A stretch of 64,000 nt of DNA from NCBI RefSeq assembly GCF_003176915.1, contig NZ_CP029619.1, forward strand, positions 806,001 to 870,000. The letters run 5' to 3'. Positions 48,796 through 59,323 of the stretch are shown here, one piece after another. The notes under the pieces are model-generated. The model ran no database searches and had not been told where the DNA came from. It was given only the letters and a program-made list of their open reading frames with translations. Position 1 is the stretch's first letter, and every line of letters starts with the position of its first letter. A program made the translations under genes and the position numbers. Origin of the DNA: Candidatus Cardinium hertigii (GTDB lineage: Bacteria; Bacteroidota; Bacteroidia; Cytophagales; Amoebophilaceae).

Positions 48796-50280
48796 TTATG
48801 TTTCTGTAGAGGAAGGCATCTGTTTATCAATGGTGCCAATAGCTTTATACCAACAGATAGTGGTTGTGCATAAGAAAATGAATAGTATACCTGAAAGAGG
48901 TTGAATGCTGTTGGTATGAAAAAATTCTAATAAAGCAATTTGAATCCAAGCCGATCCTGCTTTCCCCAAGCGAGAACCTAATAGATCTACAATTGCTTTC
49001 CCTTTAATTTTAGCTTCTGGATCAAGTGGTATATAAGCCATTTGAGTTGTTTTATCAAAAAAAGCATATTTTGTAGCCTTAGCTATTACCATATGAATGG
49101 CGCCTAAAGTAGCGATGTATAAGATGAGTTGTTTAGACGTTAACCAATCGCTTAAAAAAGGAAAATGATACCGCCCGTAGCTCATTAAAAAAAAGAAGCA
49201 GCCTATTGCGCCGATCAGTAAGGGAGCGATTCGTGCCGTTATCTTCCATCCAAATTTGCGTAGAATACCACCACTTAAGAAAAACGAAAAGCAGCATGCT
49301 GTAACTCCTGTCCAGAAGCTTATAGAAGCATAAAAGTTTTGATAATCTGATTCTTTTGGGAATGCTTCTTTGAGATAAGCTTTACAGGTTCCCTCTACTA
49401 TATTCATAGAGAGCCCACAAGCCACTGTGGCAAGCGCTATGCTTGCTAAGTATTTAGAAGTAGCTACATGCTTAAGACTTTGCCAGAGCGTTAGTTGCAA
49501 CTTTTTCCTAGGAAGCTGTATGCTGTCTGTGGATAGCGTATGGCCTAATGTGTGATTAGCCAACCCGTAAATTAAAAGGATAGCCAGACAAAAAACAGCA
49601 ACATAGCCTATTAATGCTTGTATGGTAAGTAAAAAATCATGGTTGCTGTACTTGTTGGTGTAGGTATTGATCAGGGGTGCTGATACAAGCAATGCCACAT
49701 CTCCTGCTGTAATTAAGAGTGCATACAAACGCTTTGCTTCTTGCAGCGTACATACGCTGTTTACAAAACTCCAATAAAGCAGCATCAGCACTATTTGCCC
49801 CCATAATTCTGCTATAACAAAAAAAACTACATGTATCCAATAGCGAAATACAGCAACCCAATGTAGCTGTTTTCCGCCGGTATAGTGCTGTAGCCAATCT
49901 GCCGCAGCATCTGGTGTTAGCCTGTCCGCGTTAGGGTATAAGACAAAGCCATACAGAAGGATCAATAGTAGAAAAAAGGATACCGTTCCATAAAAGAGTG
50001 TGGACGGTTTCAGGCGATTGAATAGAGCCGCATACAATACCAAAACGGCGATGGAAAGTGGGAAAACAATAGCTCCTTTTATAATTGGAATAATTTCAGC
50101 AGCAGAATGATGAGCGGTAACTAGCTTGGTATCTTTGAGTGTGGCTAGTAAGGAGTAAACGAGAGAGATAAGAAATTTTAAGAGAATCAGTAGGGAGACT
50201 TTTTTTCTTTCTCTTTTTTTTATGGGAAAAACAAGCTGTAACCATCTTATAGCTCTTGGTGAAACTATGCCTTTAGTCAT
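48796..50280 (-). CDS. Nucleotide transporter, NTT family, second copy
   Basis: A second NTT-family carrier of about 494 residues (from ATG 50280; an in-frame ATG at 50313 would add 11 residues). Eleven or more hydrophobic helices; family marks are LLATLKDTKLV in the first helix, LYWSFVNSVCTLQEAKRLYAL and the C-terminal block KTTQMAYIPLDPEAKIKGKAIVDLLGSRLGKAG. It is clearly diverged from the copy at 10932, so a different substrate (for example other nucleotides) is likely, as known for sets of NTT proteins in Amoebophilaceae and Chlamydiae. Specific residues deciding the substrate cannot be judged here. Confidence 0.9.
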   Translation of the reverse strand: MTKGIVSPRAIRWLQLVFPIKKRERKKVSLLILLKFLISLVYSLLATLKDTKLVTAHHSAAEIIPIIKGAIVFPLSIAVLVLYAALFNRLKPSTLFYGTVSFFLLLILLYGFVLYPNADRLTPDAAADWLQHYTGGKQLHWVAVFRYWIHVVFFVIAELWGQIVLMLLYWSFVNSVCTLQEAKRLYALLITAGDVALLVSAPLINTYTNKYSNHDFLLTIQALIGYVAVFCLAILLIYGLANHTLGHTLSTDSIQLPRKKLQLTLWQSLKHVATSKYLASIALATVACGLSMNIVEGTCKAYLKEAFPKESDYQNFYASISFWTGVTACCFSFFLSGGILRKFGWKITARIAPLLIGAIGCFFFLMSYGRYHFPFLSDWLTSKQLILYIATLGAIHMVIAKATKYAFFDKTTQMAYIPLDPEAKIKGKAIVDLLGSRLGKAGSAWIQIALLEFFHTNSIQPLSGILFIFLCTTTICWYKAIGTIDKQMPSSTET

Positions 50281-50499
50281 ATGTGATCTTTTATTGGTAT
50301 ACTTTCCCAACAAGTTTAATAAAAATTAAGCATATATTCTATACTTGAGGATTGTCTTTATTCATTCTTAGTATTAATTAGGTGAAATGAAAATAATTTG
50401 ATAAAACTGTACAGGTAATTGGGTTTCGTTTTTGTTATTTATAGCATAGACTTAGTCATACTTGCATTAAAAGATCAAGATAGGAAGCTAGTTTGACTT

Positions 50500-51593
50500 A
50501 GGCTGTAAAGCTTTAGCCTCAAGTGGTGTTTTAGGTACATTGCATAAATACGCTCTTCCCTCCAGGGAAGTTAGCGGGCATTATTTTCACTGAGCTTAGT
50601 ATTTTAATTAATGGAAAGACGCGAAAAAAAGCTTATACAGAATCTTGGCCTCTCAATGTTCGCTCCTGGTCTTATTTAGGAAACCATGCGGGGAAGCGCT
50701 TAGCCAGCTATAGGCTTTTTGTAGAACATAAGGCTGCTTTTCACGATGCCTTGTATGGAGTTGGGTCAATGAGATGTTTTCTTTTCTATTGCCATTTTAG
50801 TGGAAGAAACAGCTGCCAAGGGAGCTGCGCATGCCTATGCTTTTACTAAGTTGCTAGCGCCTAAGCAGGGTACAAAGCCAGATTTAGCACTTACAGCCAT
50901 GTGGAATCCTATGGAATCTACTGTAGCAGTGGGCAATGACATTACCATGGATGTGGACGGCGTGAAAACGATTGTTTTAACAGATCCCTAACCCCCTTTA
51001 GCAGCATCAATACCTATTGACATTACCTGATGATATTGCCGCAGGGAAGTCGTTGTTTATGGCAGAGGTTGCCCGCTTTCAGGATCATTTAAATAGATTA
51101 AAGCAATTGAAGCAGGATGCGTATAGCTTTAGTATTTTTAATGAGCCCTTTAGTGGAACGAACCCAACCGAAGCTGCTGCAGCAGAGTGTTCCGTATTGC
51201 ATGCCATTGCGAGCTATCAGAATACGTTACATATCATATCATAGCTACATTACCATTGGTGTCATGCTTTTAGAGACAAAAGAGCCAACCAAAGGCTTTA
51301 AGAACTACAAGGTCTTTATTACGAAAGATGCAGGAGAGCACATTAACTATAGCTATAAAGTTGTTCCGGGAGCGTCTACACAAGCCATTGCCATAGATAT
51401 CTTAGAATCGGAAGGCTACTTCTCTGATAGGTTAAAGCAAGCCAGAGATATTATAGATAACCCAGATAAATATAAGAGAAGTTTTACAGAGCATACAAAA
51501 TCAACTAAAAAGCCAGTTCCTAAGCAACAGCATAGGAAGCCTGCACAATACATACCCAACAGCTTTTGTAAACGTTTTTGGGTGAAGGTATAG
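50500..51593 (+). pseudogene. Decayed MutS-like ATPase gene lacking Walker A
   Basis: Pieces in several frames together read as a MutS-related ATPase of the kind common in Bacteroidota: TESWPLNVRSWSYLGNHAGK (about 50640-50700), VEETAAKGAAHAYAFTKLL and the strand GVKTIVLTDP (to about 50990), then ITLPDDIAAGKSLFMAEVAR, FSIFNEPFSGTNPTEAAAAE (51120-51190) and KEPTKGFKNYKVFI, PGASTQAIAIDILESEGYF with QARDIIDNP at the end. Between TIVLTDP and DITLPDD the P-loop (normally GPNAGGKST) and about 40 more residues are deleted, with a stop in between, and further frameshifts lie near 50780 and 51230. The product cannot bind ATP in the usual way. Confidence 0.75.
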
Positions 51594-51792
51594 TGCTAGC
51601 TAGTAGTGATCCCATTAAGCAATAGTAAAAAAGTTGTATAAAAGGGCGGAAGGTAAAAGGATAGCCTCATCCGTTTATTGTGCTCCCGTTATGGGCCATT
51701 TTAGGGCAATAGAAGGAAGCGTATTGGGTGAATAAGTAATGTTACTTAATTTGTTATATGTAACCATAAAAATAGCACTAATTACAACTACC

Positions 51793-53508
51793 ATGATTAT
51801 ACAAAAATACAAGCGTACTTTTTTGCCATCTGATTTTAAGTTAACAGATTGGTCTTCTGTTCAGCCCTTTTATGATCAGCTATTAGCCAGAGATATTCAT
51901 TCAGTGGAGCAGCTAAAGGCATTGTTAACCGATTGGAGTGAACTAGAAGGTATGTTGGAAGAAGATGCTGGATGGCGCTATATTCATGCTTCCCGAGATA
52001 CAACTGATCCAAAGGCAAAAGAAAATTATGAATATTATGTTACAGCTATACTTCCTCACTTAGAACCTGTTACTAATGAGCTACAGAAAAAAGTGCTAGC
52101 TGCAAAGGATCTCTCCTCTTTACGTCAAGAAAGTGCGTTTGATATTCTTGTAAAGAAAATTGAAAATAATATACGTTGCTATAGAGAAGAAAACATAACT
52201 ATACAAACTGATATTCAATTAAATAAGCAAAAATTTGCAATTATTTCATCCGCCATGACAGTAGAGATAGCAGGTAAAGAGACTACTTTACAGCAGGCCG
52301 CTACGCATTTAGAGGATTTGGATCGATCCTTTCGGAAGGAAGTATATGATAAAATACAGCAGCGTAGAATGCAAGATAAAGATAAGTTAAATGAGCTCTA
52401 TTCAACTTTAATTCGACAGCGGCATCAGCTAGCGTTAAATGCAGGTTTTGAAAATTTTAGGGAGTATGCTTTTGTTGCTATGCATCGTTTTGATTATACC
52501 CCACAAGATTGCTTTACTTTTCACGAAGCCGTTCGGGAAGCCATCGTTCCATTATTGAACGAGCTAGCGGCAGATCGGAAAAAAACGTTAGGGTTGGCAC
52601 AGCTACAGCCCTTTGATCATGCAGTGGATAGAGCAGGGAGGGCACCCTTACGTCCTTTTGCTGATGCAGCTGAATTGATTGCTAAAGCTATTAAGGTATT
52701 TGAATCATTAGATCCTTGTGTAGCCAGCTGTTTGCGTACCATGCAGCAGATGGGGCATCTCGATCTAGATTCACGCAAAGGAAAAGCGCCTGGTGGTTAC
52801 AATTATCCCTTAGATGAAACCGCTGTCCCATTTATTTTCATGAATGCCACTGCTACATTGCAGGACATGCTGACCCTATTCCATGAAGTAGGTCATGCGG
52901 TGCATTCGTTTGAAACACATATATTGCCTTTAAATGCTTTTAAACATTGCCCCTCTGAAATTGCAGAGCTGGCTTCCATGTCTATGGAGCTACTTACCAT
53001 GCCCTACTGGTCCGTTTTTTTCCCTAATCAGGAAGATTTGCATCGGGCACAAAAGGAACATTTGATGCATGTTATGAGTTGTTTGCCCTGGATAGCTGCC
53101 ATTGATGCTTTTCAGCATTGGGTATATACGCATCCTTATCATACCGTAGAGGAAAGAGCCCAGAATTGGGATCGCATCTTTTCTAGCTTTTCGGATACTA
53201 TTACGGATTGGACAGGTTATGAAGAAGCAAAAGCCCATCTGTGGCAAAAGCAGCTCCATCTCTTTGAAGTTCCTTTTTATTATATTGAGTATGCTATCGC
53301 ACAGCTTGGCGCTATTGGTGTATGGAAAAACGCACAAGCTAATCCTAAGCAAGCGTTGGCAGATTACTTAAATGCTTTAAAATTAGGATATACGCGTTCC
53401 ATAGCCAAGGTATACCAAACAGCAGCTACCCGTTTTGATTTTAGTAGGGAGCATATTCATTCCCTAGCACAATTTGTGCGTAAAGCTTGGAATGACCTTA
53501 CGGTATAG
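51793..53508 (+). CDS. M3-family oligoendopeptidase (PepF-like)
   Basis: This cytoplasmic zinc peptidase cleaves oligopeptides. ATG 51793 (MIIQKYKRTFLPSDF) fits the family start; the frame extends upstream to 51739. The 571-residue protein has the M3 site FHEVGHAVHSFE with HExxH at 364-368 and the third ligand Glu about 25 residues later in CPSEIAELASMSMELL. The late block YYIEYAIAQLGAIGVW is typical of the family. It probably recycles peptides taken from the host. No operon partner; the upstream gene is a pseudogene. Confidence 0.93.
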   Translation: MIIQKYKRTFLPSDFKLTDWSSVQPFYDQLLARDIHSVEQLKALLTDWSELEGMLEEDAGWRYIHASRDTTDPKAKENYEYYVTAILPHLEPVTNELQKKVLAAKDLSSLRQESAFDILVKKIENNIRCYREENITIQTDIQLNKQKFAIISSAMTVEIAGKETTLQQAATHLEDLDRSFRKEVYDKIQQRRMQDKDKLNELYSTLIRQRHQLALNAGFENFREYAFVAMHRFDYTPQDCFTFHEAVREAIVPLLNELAADRKKTLGLAQLQPFDHAVDRAGRAPLRPFADAAELIAKAIKVFESLDPCVASCLRTMQQMGHLDLDSRKGKAPGGYNYPLDETAVPFIFMNATATLQDMLTLFHEVGHAVHSFETHILPLNAFKHCPSEIAELASMSMELLTMPYWSVFFPNQEDLHRAQKEHLMHVMSCLPWIAAIDAFQHWVYTHPYHTVEERAQNWDRIFSSFSDTITDWTGYEEAKAHLWQKQLHLFEVPFYYIEYAIAQLGAIGVWKNAQANPKQALADYLNALKLGYTRSIAKVYQTAATRFDFSREHIHSLAQFVRKAWNDLTV

Positions 53509-53876
53509 CATACAGAGCGTACGCATGCCCTGTGAAACAGTGGTGTAGGTGCAGGAGTGGCGCCGAGTGTATAGGCCGCGCTTCCCTAACTTACGATGGT
53601 CTGGGAGGGGCATCCTAAAAAAATAGCAAACGCTTGTTGTAGTTTTAAAAAAATTAGCTATATTTGTTTTAGTGGTCGATGAAAGAAACAGCTAGTTGTT
53701 GGCAAACAGGTTAGTTGTGGAAAATAGATCATACAGTTCTTTGAAATAGTGAAATAGATGTAGGTAAGGAAGCTTATTAATTATGTACTAGTTACGTATT
53801 AGTAGGCAGAGGGGAGTTGTGCGACTCGAAAAATCATTCCTGCTGGATATACAGTAGGGATAACGTTAATAACTAT
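53509..53876 (+). promoter_or_regulatory. 16S rRNA leader with Bacteroidota promoter and boxA-like site
   Basis: In the gap before the 16S gene, gTTG at 53636-53639 is followed after exactly 19 bases by TATATTTG at 53659-53666, a full match to the TAnnTTTG element of Bacteroidota promoters. Transcription would start near 53673, giving a leader of about 200 bases. AGTTCTTTGAAATAG at 53732-53746 resembles the boxA-type antitermination site found before rRNA genes. The first 100 bases of the gap hold nothing I can name. Confidence 0.7.
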
Positions 53877-55403
<1,527 letters not shown>

Positions 55404-55638
55404 TAGAGTGTGTAGTGCCGCTCTCCCCTTACCTCATCTTTTTCTCTGTTTATACCCCTATTATATATTTTTACATCATATATTACCTGTACAACCTCTT
55501 TACTGTAAGCGTTATCTCTCTGTAAGCTTACATAAAGTGTATCGCATGTATAGTACTTTATAAATAACAATCCCAATTGTAAACCGATAGAGCCTCTTGC
55601 TTGCACTGTTTGGATGGTTTGCCATGCAATGGGATGTG

Positions 55639-56229
55639 TTAGCTGGTAATTGCTTGCATGTAGGTACGTACATTATCTAATCCCAACTGATCATGTGCAG
55701 AAACAAAAAAAATAGGCGGAAGGGTTGCCCATTCTTGTGCCAAGGTATGTAGGAAAATTTGATGGTTTTTGTGCACAATAGATTTGTTTTTTTTATCTGA
55801 TTTTGTGAGTATAATAGAAAATGGAATATGATTTAGGCCTAACCAGCGCATACAAGTAAGATCAATAGGTTGCGGTGTAAGCTTAGCATCTATTAGTAGA
55901 AAAGTAGATAGCAGTTGGGTTCTATGCAAAAGATAGGCAGCTATCATTTTTTTCCATTTTGTTTGGGTAGTATGGCTTACCGCTGCCCATCCATAGCCAG
56001 GTAAATCTACAAGGTGAAATTGGTTATTTACCAGATAATGGTTGATACAACCTGTTTTCCCAGCTGTTTTGGATACTTTAGCTAACTGTTTTCGGTTTAA
56101 AAGTGCATTAATCAGGGAAGATTTTCCCACATTAGATCGACCCATAAAGGCTATCTCTGGCTTATGGTCTTGGGGGCATTGCTGGTAATGGATACTACTA
56201 GAGACAAATTGAATAGTATGGATTTTCAT
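55639..56229 (-). CDS. engB: Ribosome biogenesis GTPase EngB/YsxC
   Basis: This small GTPase (about 196 residues) assists assembly of the large ribosomal subunit. G1 is GRSNVGKSSL, G2/G3 region has KTAGKTGCINHY and DLPGYGWA, G4 is TKSDK and G5 VSAHDQ. ATG 56229 (MKIHTIQFVSSS) is preferred to the upstream in-frame ATG at 56271 because the family starts with this short segment. Convergent to the 16S gene, separated by 235 bp without a gene. Confidence 0.94.
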   Translation of the reverse strand: MKIHTIQFVSSSIHYQQCPQDHKPEIAFMGRSNVGKSSLINALLNRKQLAKVSKTAGKTGCINHYLVNNQFHLVDLPGYGWAAVSHTTQTKWKKMIAAYLLHRTQLLSTFLLIDAKLTPQPIDLTCMRWLGLNHIPFSIILTKSDKKNKSIVHKNHQIFLHTLAQEWATLPPIFFVSAHDQLGLDNVRTYMQAITS

Positions 56230-56377
56230 AGGGTATAGGGGATATAGGACATAACATGGAAATATACGCAAACGACTTTAATAAATAGAATTGTAAAGAA
56301 AAAAAGCAAGTCCATATATGCTAGTATAAAAACATATAACTATTTGAGTACAAGCAAACGTACGTCTCCTGCGCTAG

Positions 56378-56396
56378 TAGGCGTTGGGAACGCCTA
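56378..56396 (+). other. Perfect 8-bp hairpin before module U copy 4
   Basis: TAGGCGTT and AACGCCTA enclose the loop GGG. It directly abuts the upstream module U but is absent from other copies, so it is more likely a terminator or border mark than part of the module. Confidence 0.45.
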
Positions 56397-56660
56397 TTTA
56401 GTATAAGCTTAATTTTAATTTATTTTGGCCTTTTAAGTTATATATTTTAAATACTTCTGTTTTACATGTTAAAATGCAAATAAATAATTTGCATTTGGTA
56501 ATAGAATTAAATATACTAATCATATAGTTTCATACTGTTTGTATGTTATACCTGGCTATGTTTTTAGCATTTGCTATTTCATAAGCTATTTTAGCCTAGG
56601 ATTTGGGCCTTGGTAGGTCCGCTATAATAATTTTTTTATTCATTTAATATAATTACTAAA
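56397..56660 (+). repeat. Upstream module U, copy 4 (before A3)
   Basis: The same block as before A1, here complete from TTTAGTATAAGCTTAATT to the start codon; it has a small insertion near 56440 (TTAAGTTATATATTTTAAAT) relative to copy 1. Probable promoter and 5' untranslated region of A3. Confidence 0.8.
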
Positions 56661-57908
56661 ATGAAAATGAGGCGAGTCAGTATCCATTTGTCTATACTGA
56701 GAAGGTATGCCATGCGATCTTTTCAAACCACAGCAATAAGTGTTGTTTTGCTTGCTTTATGGAGCTGTCATCGGCATAATGCAAGCATGGGGGCAGCTAT
56801 TCCTCTATTGCAAATGGATTCAAACAGAAAGGAAGTGGGAAAGTTAAATTCCACAATAGGCAATCAGCCAATAGTGGAGGAAGTAAATATAGAATATAAG
56901 TTAGCAAAAGATTTAGGAGGCATAGTAGATTTAATGGCATTGCTTCCAGAAGCAAGAACACCATGGGAAAACAGGCTTAGAATTGGTGCAGCAGTTGGTA
57001 CAGGATTAGCCGCAATAGGTACAACAGCAGCTATGGCTTATTATATCTATTCATGGTATGTACAGGAAAGCCAAACGGATAAACAAACTGATAACCCACA
57101 AGCATGCTTTGATCGGGTTCACCATGCTATAGAGGCGTATAAAGATTTGTATGGGTCTTATGTTAAAAAACAAAGAGGGCTTCTATATTATGCCACAAGC
57201 GATGCCGATACACGAACAGCTATGTTAGGAATGGTGGAACGTTCTTTTACAGAATGTTCGCGCCATGAAGTGGAATTATCAAGATGCCTCTCTACTGCTG
57301 TTCCTGGTACGTCCTATGTGCATGACGCAAGCTGGATTACAGGGCTATATGGTTTCTCTGCTGCATTTGGTGCAGCAGCGCTAGGTTGTTTTGCAGGAAA
57401 AGAATTTTTTGGCAGGTCTAGCGTGGAGAATCAGCAGAATCGTGAACTAATGGCGTTGAAAAAGCGTACGTTAGAAGCATATGGGCAGATAGAGAAGGCA
57501 TTAGGGGAACGTGCACGTGCTAGAGCTACAGATCTATTGCATGCTAAAGCGAGGGCGGACCTAAAAAAGTTCTTTGCTAAGGCATCGGAAGTCTTATGCT
57601 ATTTGGTAGAGCGTAAACAAGATTTGCTATTTGCCAAATTAGAAAACCCAATACGTCATTTAGCAAAATACTGTCAAGAACACGCAGCATCCATGCCAGA
57701 AAATCAATCCTATTATGAAGTTTTAAAGGTATGTAGTTCCCATATGAATAAAGTATGGAATAGGATAACCCCTGAAAAATCTAATACAGATATAGGCATG
57801 AATGATCTGCGTTTTCATAGAGAGACTGGTGACAATGCAAGCTTGGCTTCCACTTCTCGTATGGAGTCTGATTGCAATGATGCCGTAGTTGATAGTGCTA
57901 ATGTTTAG
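56661..57908 (+). CDS. Family A membrane lipoprotein, copy A3
   Basis: The longest and best preserved copy, 415 residues. Lipoprotein-like signal (VLLALWSC, Cys36, then HRHNASM), family motif GIVDLMALLPEARTPWENR, hydrophobic segments AAVGTGLAAIGTTAAMAYYI and LYGFSAAFGAAALGCFAGK, then ENQQNRELMALKKRTLEAY, ARADLKKFFAKASEVLCYL. Its end (ASTSRMESDCNDAVVDSANV) shows what A1 lost by a one-base insertion. A family B gene follows after 141 bp; the 3' flank (57909-58010) is similar to that of A1 (31819-31930). Function unknown; two inner hydrophobic segments could cross a membrane. Confidence 0.72.
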   Translation: MKMRRVSIHLSILRRYAMRSFQTTAISVVLLALWSCHRHNASMGAAIPLLQMDSNRKEVGKLNSTIGNQPIVEEVNIEYKLAKDLGGIVDLMALLPEARTPWENRLRIGAAVGTGLAAIGTTAAMAYYIYSWYVQESQTDKQTDNPQACFDRVHHAIEAYKDLYGSYVKKQRGLLYYATSDADTRTAMLGMVERSFTECSRHEVELSRCLSTAVPGTSYVHDASWITGLYGFSAAFGAAALGCFAGKEFFGRSSVENQQNRELMALKKRTLEAYGQIEKALGERARARATDLLHAKARADLKKFFAKASEVLCYLVERKQDLLFAKLENPIRHLAKYCQEHAASMPENQSYYEVLKVCSSHMNKVWNRITPEKSNTDIGMNDLRFHRETGDNASLASTSRMESDCNDAVVDSANV

Positions 57909-58049
57909 CATACACCAAAAGTGCTTATCCTTTTAAGATAAGAAATATCTATGGGGAAGTTGTGTACAAGCAAAGGGAAGCTATGTACCCTAATGTGTTT
58001 ATACAATCAGTTGTATAGGCTATTTTTATATTATTCTTAAATGTAAATA

Positions 58050-59201
58050 GTGATGGTAAAAAAGATTATAAAAATGTGGAGGTGTGTGCTATCTTATTTT
58101 TTGGTAGCGGTAGCTATCAGCTGTGGCAAACATGATGGCCAATTAGGCATACAATCTAGGGAAAAAGCAGCGTTAAAAGTGACGGTAACAGCAAAAAATA
58201 CAGCAGAGGAATCATCCAATCGATTAAATAAGAAAAAGAGGAAAAAGAAGGAAATTCAATTGAGCGATGTATTGTGGGATAGGTGGATTAGATTTTGCAG
58301 GTTTTTTTTCCCTATACTTCTCCTTCAATCTGCAGCTTCAGCGGGAGCACAAGTGGGAGAGCGATGTTGTCCTATAACTTGTGGTCTATTTGAGCCAGCT
58401 GTTACGTCTGGATATGGAGAACCTGGAAATGAAAGAACAGTTACGATCCCCTTTACATTGCCAGCAGGTGGTAATTTAAACGAAAGTTACGTTAAGTCGC
58501 TCTTATCTGATTTCCGTACTACGCTTAGTAAGGTTGATGTTTGGTCGTATCCAGAAGAGGTGCGCAAAGAAGCGTGTCACATATTTGCGGATCTAGACGT
58601 AGATATAACGTCTTCTACTCTTAATAGTACAGATAATAGTATAAAATGTGTTGAATATTTAGATCGGGTAAATGGGCTTTCCAGCCTGATAGATGACATT
58701 CTCTCAAGCGAGAAGCCGTGGGACATTCATTGGGAGCGATTAGAGAACTATCGCCGAAAAACAAAAGGTTGTAGAACAAAATTTTCGAGGAGGGGTGCAA
58801 ATGGGACTGTATATTACTTCCATGCGGATGCTACCTTGGTGGAAAAGTCTGGTGATAATGGTGTGTGGAATTTCCATACATGGGGCGAAAAACAATATAA
58901 ATCGGCTGATATTTCCGGTGAAAATCGTGCTATTCGAATAGAGGATAGTATGCATTATTATAGTCCACAAAGTAAATTTCGTGAAATAATAAAAAAACAT
59001 GAAAATAATCCATTAAGGTTCATCAAGGAATGCCAAAAACAAGGAGGAGTCTTCTTAAAGAATCCGAACCTTGAAGGATTCTGTGAGGAAAATCCACACT
59101 TCGGCGCGCATCTGGTAAGCGTAGGTGGGGAGTTTTTATATGTAGCGGACTATGAGAAAGCGAGGCAAAGGTTTCGCGATTACCTTGATAGGTTGCTTTA
59201 A
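58050..59201 (+). CDS. Family B lipoprotein, copy B1
   Basis: This 383-residue protein heads three tandem copies. It has a lipoprotein signal (VAVAISC, Cys25), GKHDGQLGIQSREKAALKV, a Lys/Arg-rich stretch (61-68), then a second signal-like hydrophobic segment (81-97, CRFFFPILLLQSAASAGA) with a possible type I cleavage site at ASA-GA. The exported part has conserved cysteines (CCPITCGLF, EACHIFADLDVDIT, GFCEE) and the family end YYSPQSKFREIIKKHE, GAHLVSVGGEFLYVADYEKAR. A GTG/ATG choice exists at the start (Met1 or Met2). No known domain recognised. Likely cotranscribed with A3. Confidence 0.72.
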   Translation: MMVKKIIKMWRCVLSYFLVAVAISCGKHDGQLGIQSREKAALKVTVTAKNTAEESSNRLNKKKRKKKEIQLSDVLWDRWIRFCRFFFPILLLQSAASAGAQVGERCCPITCGLFEPAVTSGYGEPGNERTVTIPFTLPAGGNLNESYVKSLLSDFRTTLSKVDVWSYPEEVRKEACHIFADLDVDITSSTLNSTDNSIKCVEYLDRVNGLSSLIDDILSSEKPWDIHWERLENYRRKTKGCRTKFSRRGANGTVYYFHADATLVEKSGDNGVWNFHTWGEKQYKSADISGENRAIRIEDSMHYYSPQSKFREIIKKHENNPLRFIKECQKQGGVFLKNPNLEGFCEENPHFGAHLVSVGGEFLYVADYEKARQRFRDYLDRLL

Positions 59202-59323
59202 GCTAGTGGAAAAATGGATTTTTGTAGGTATTGGTCAGGCGTGTAGTTGGTACAATGGAATGTATTTGAAGTTGTGTTTCCTTTTTAATGGGCTTTAGGG
59301 AGTGTGTGTGCATATAAATAGTA
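59202..59323 (+). repeat. Spacer module V, copy 3
   Basis: Contains TTTTTGTAGGTATTGGTCAG, GGCGTGTAGTTGGTACAATG and GTGTGTGCATATAAATAGTA before the next B gene. Confidence 0.82.
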
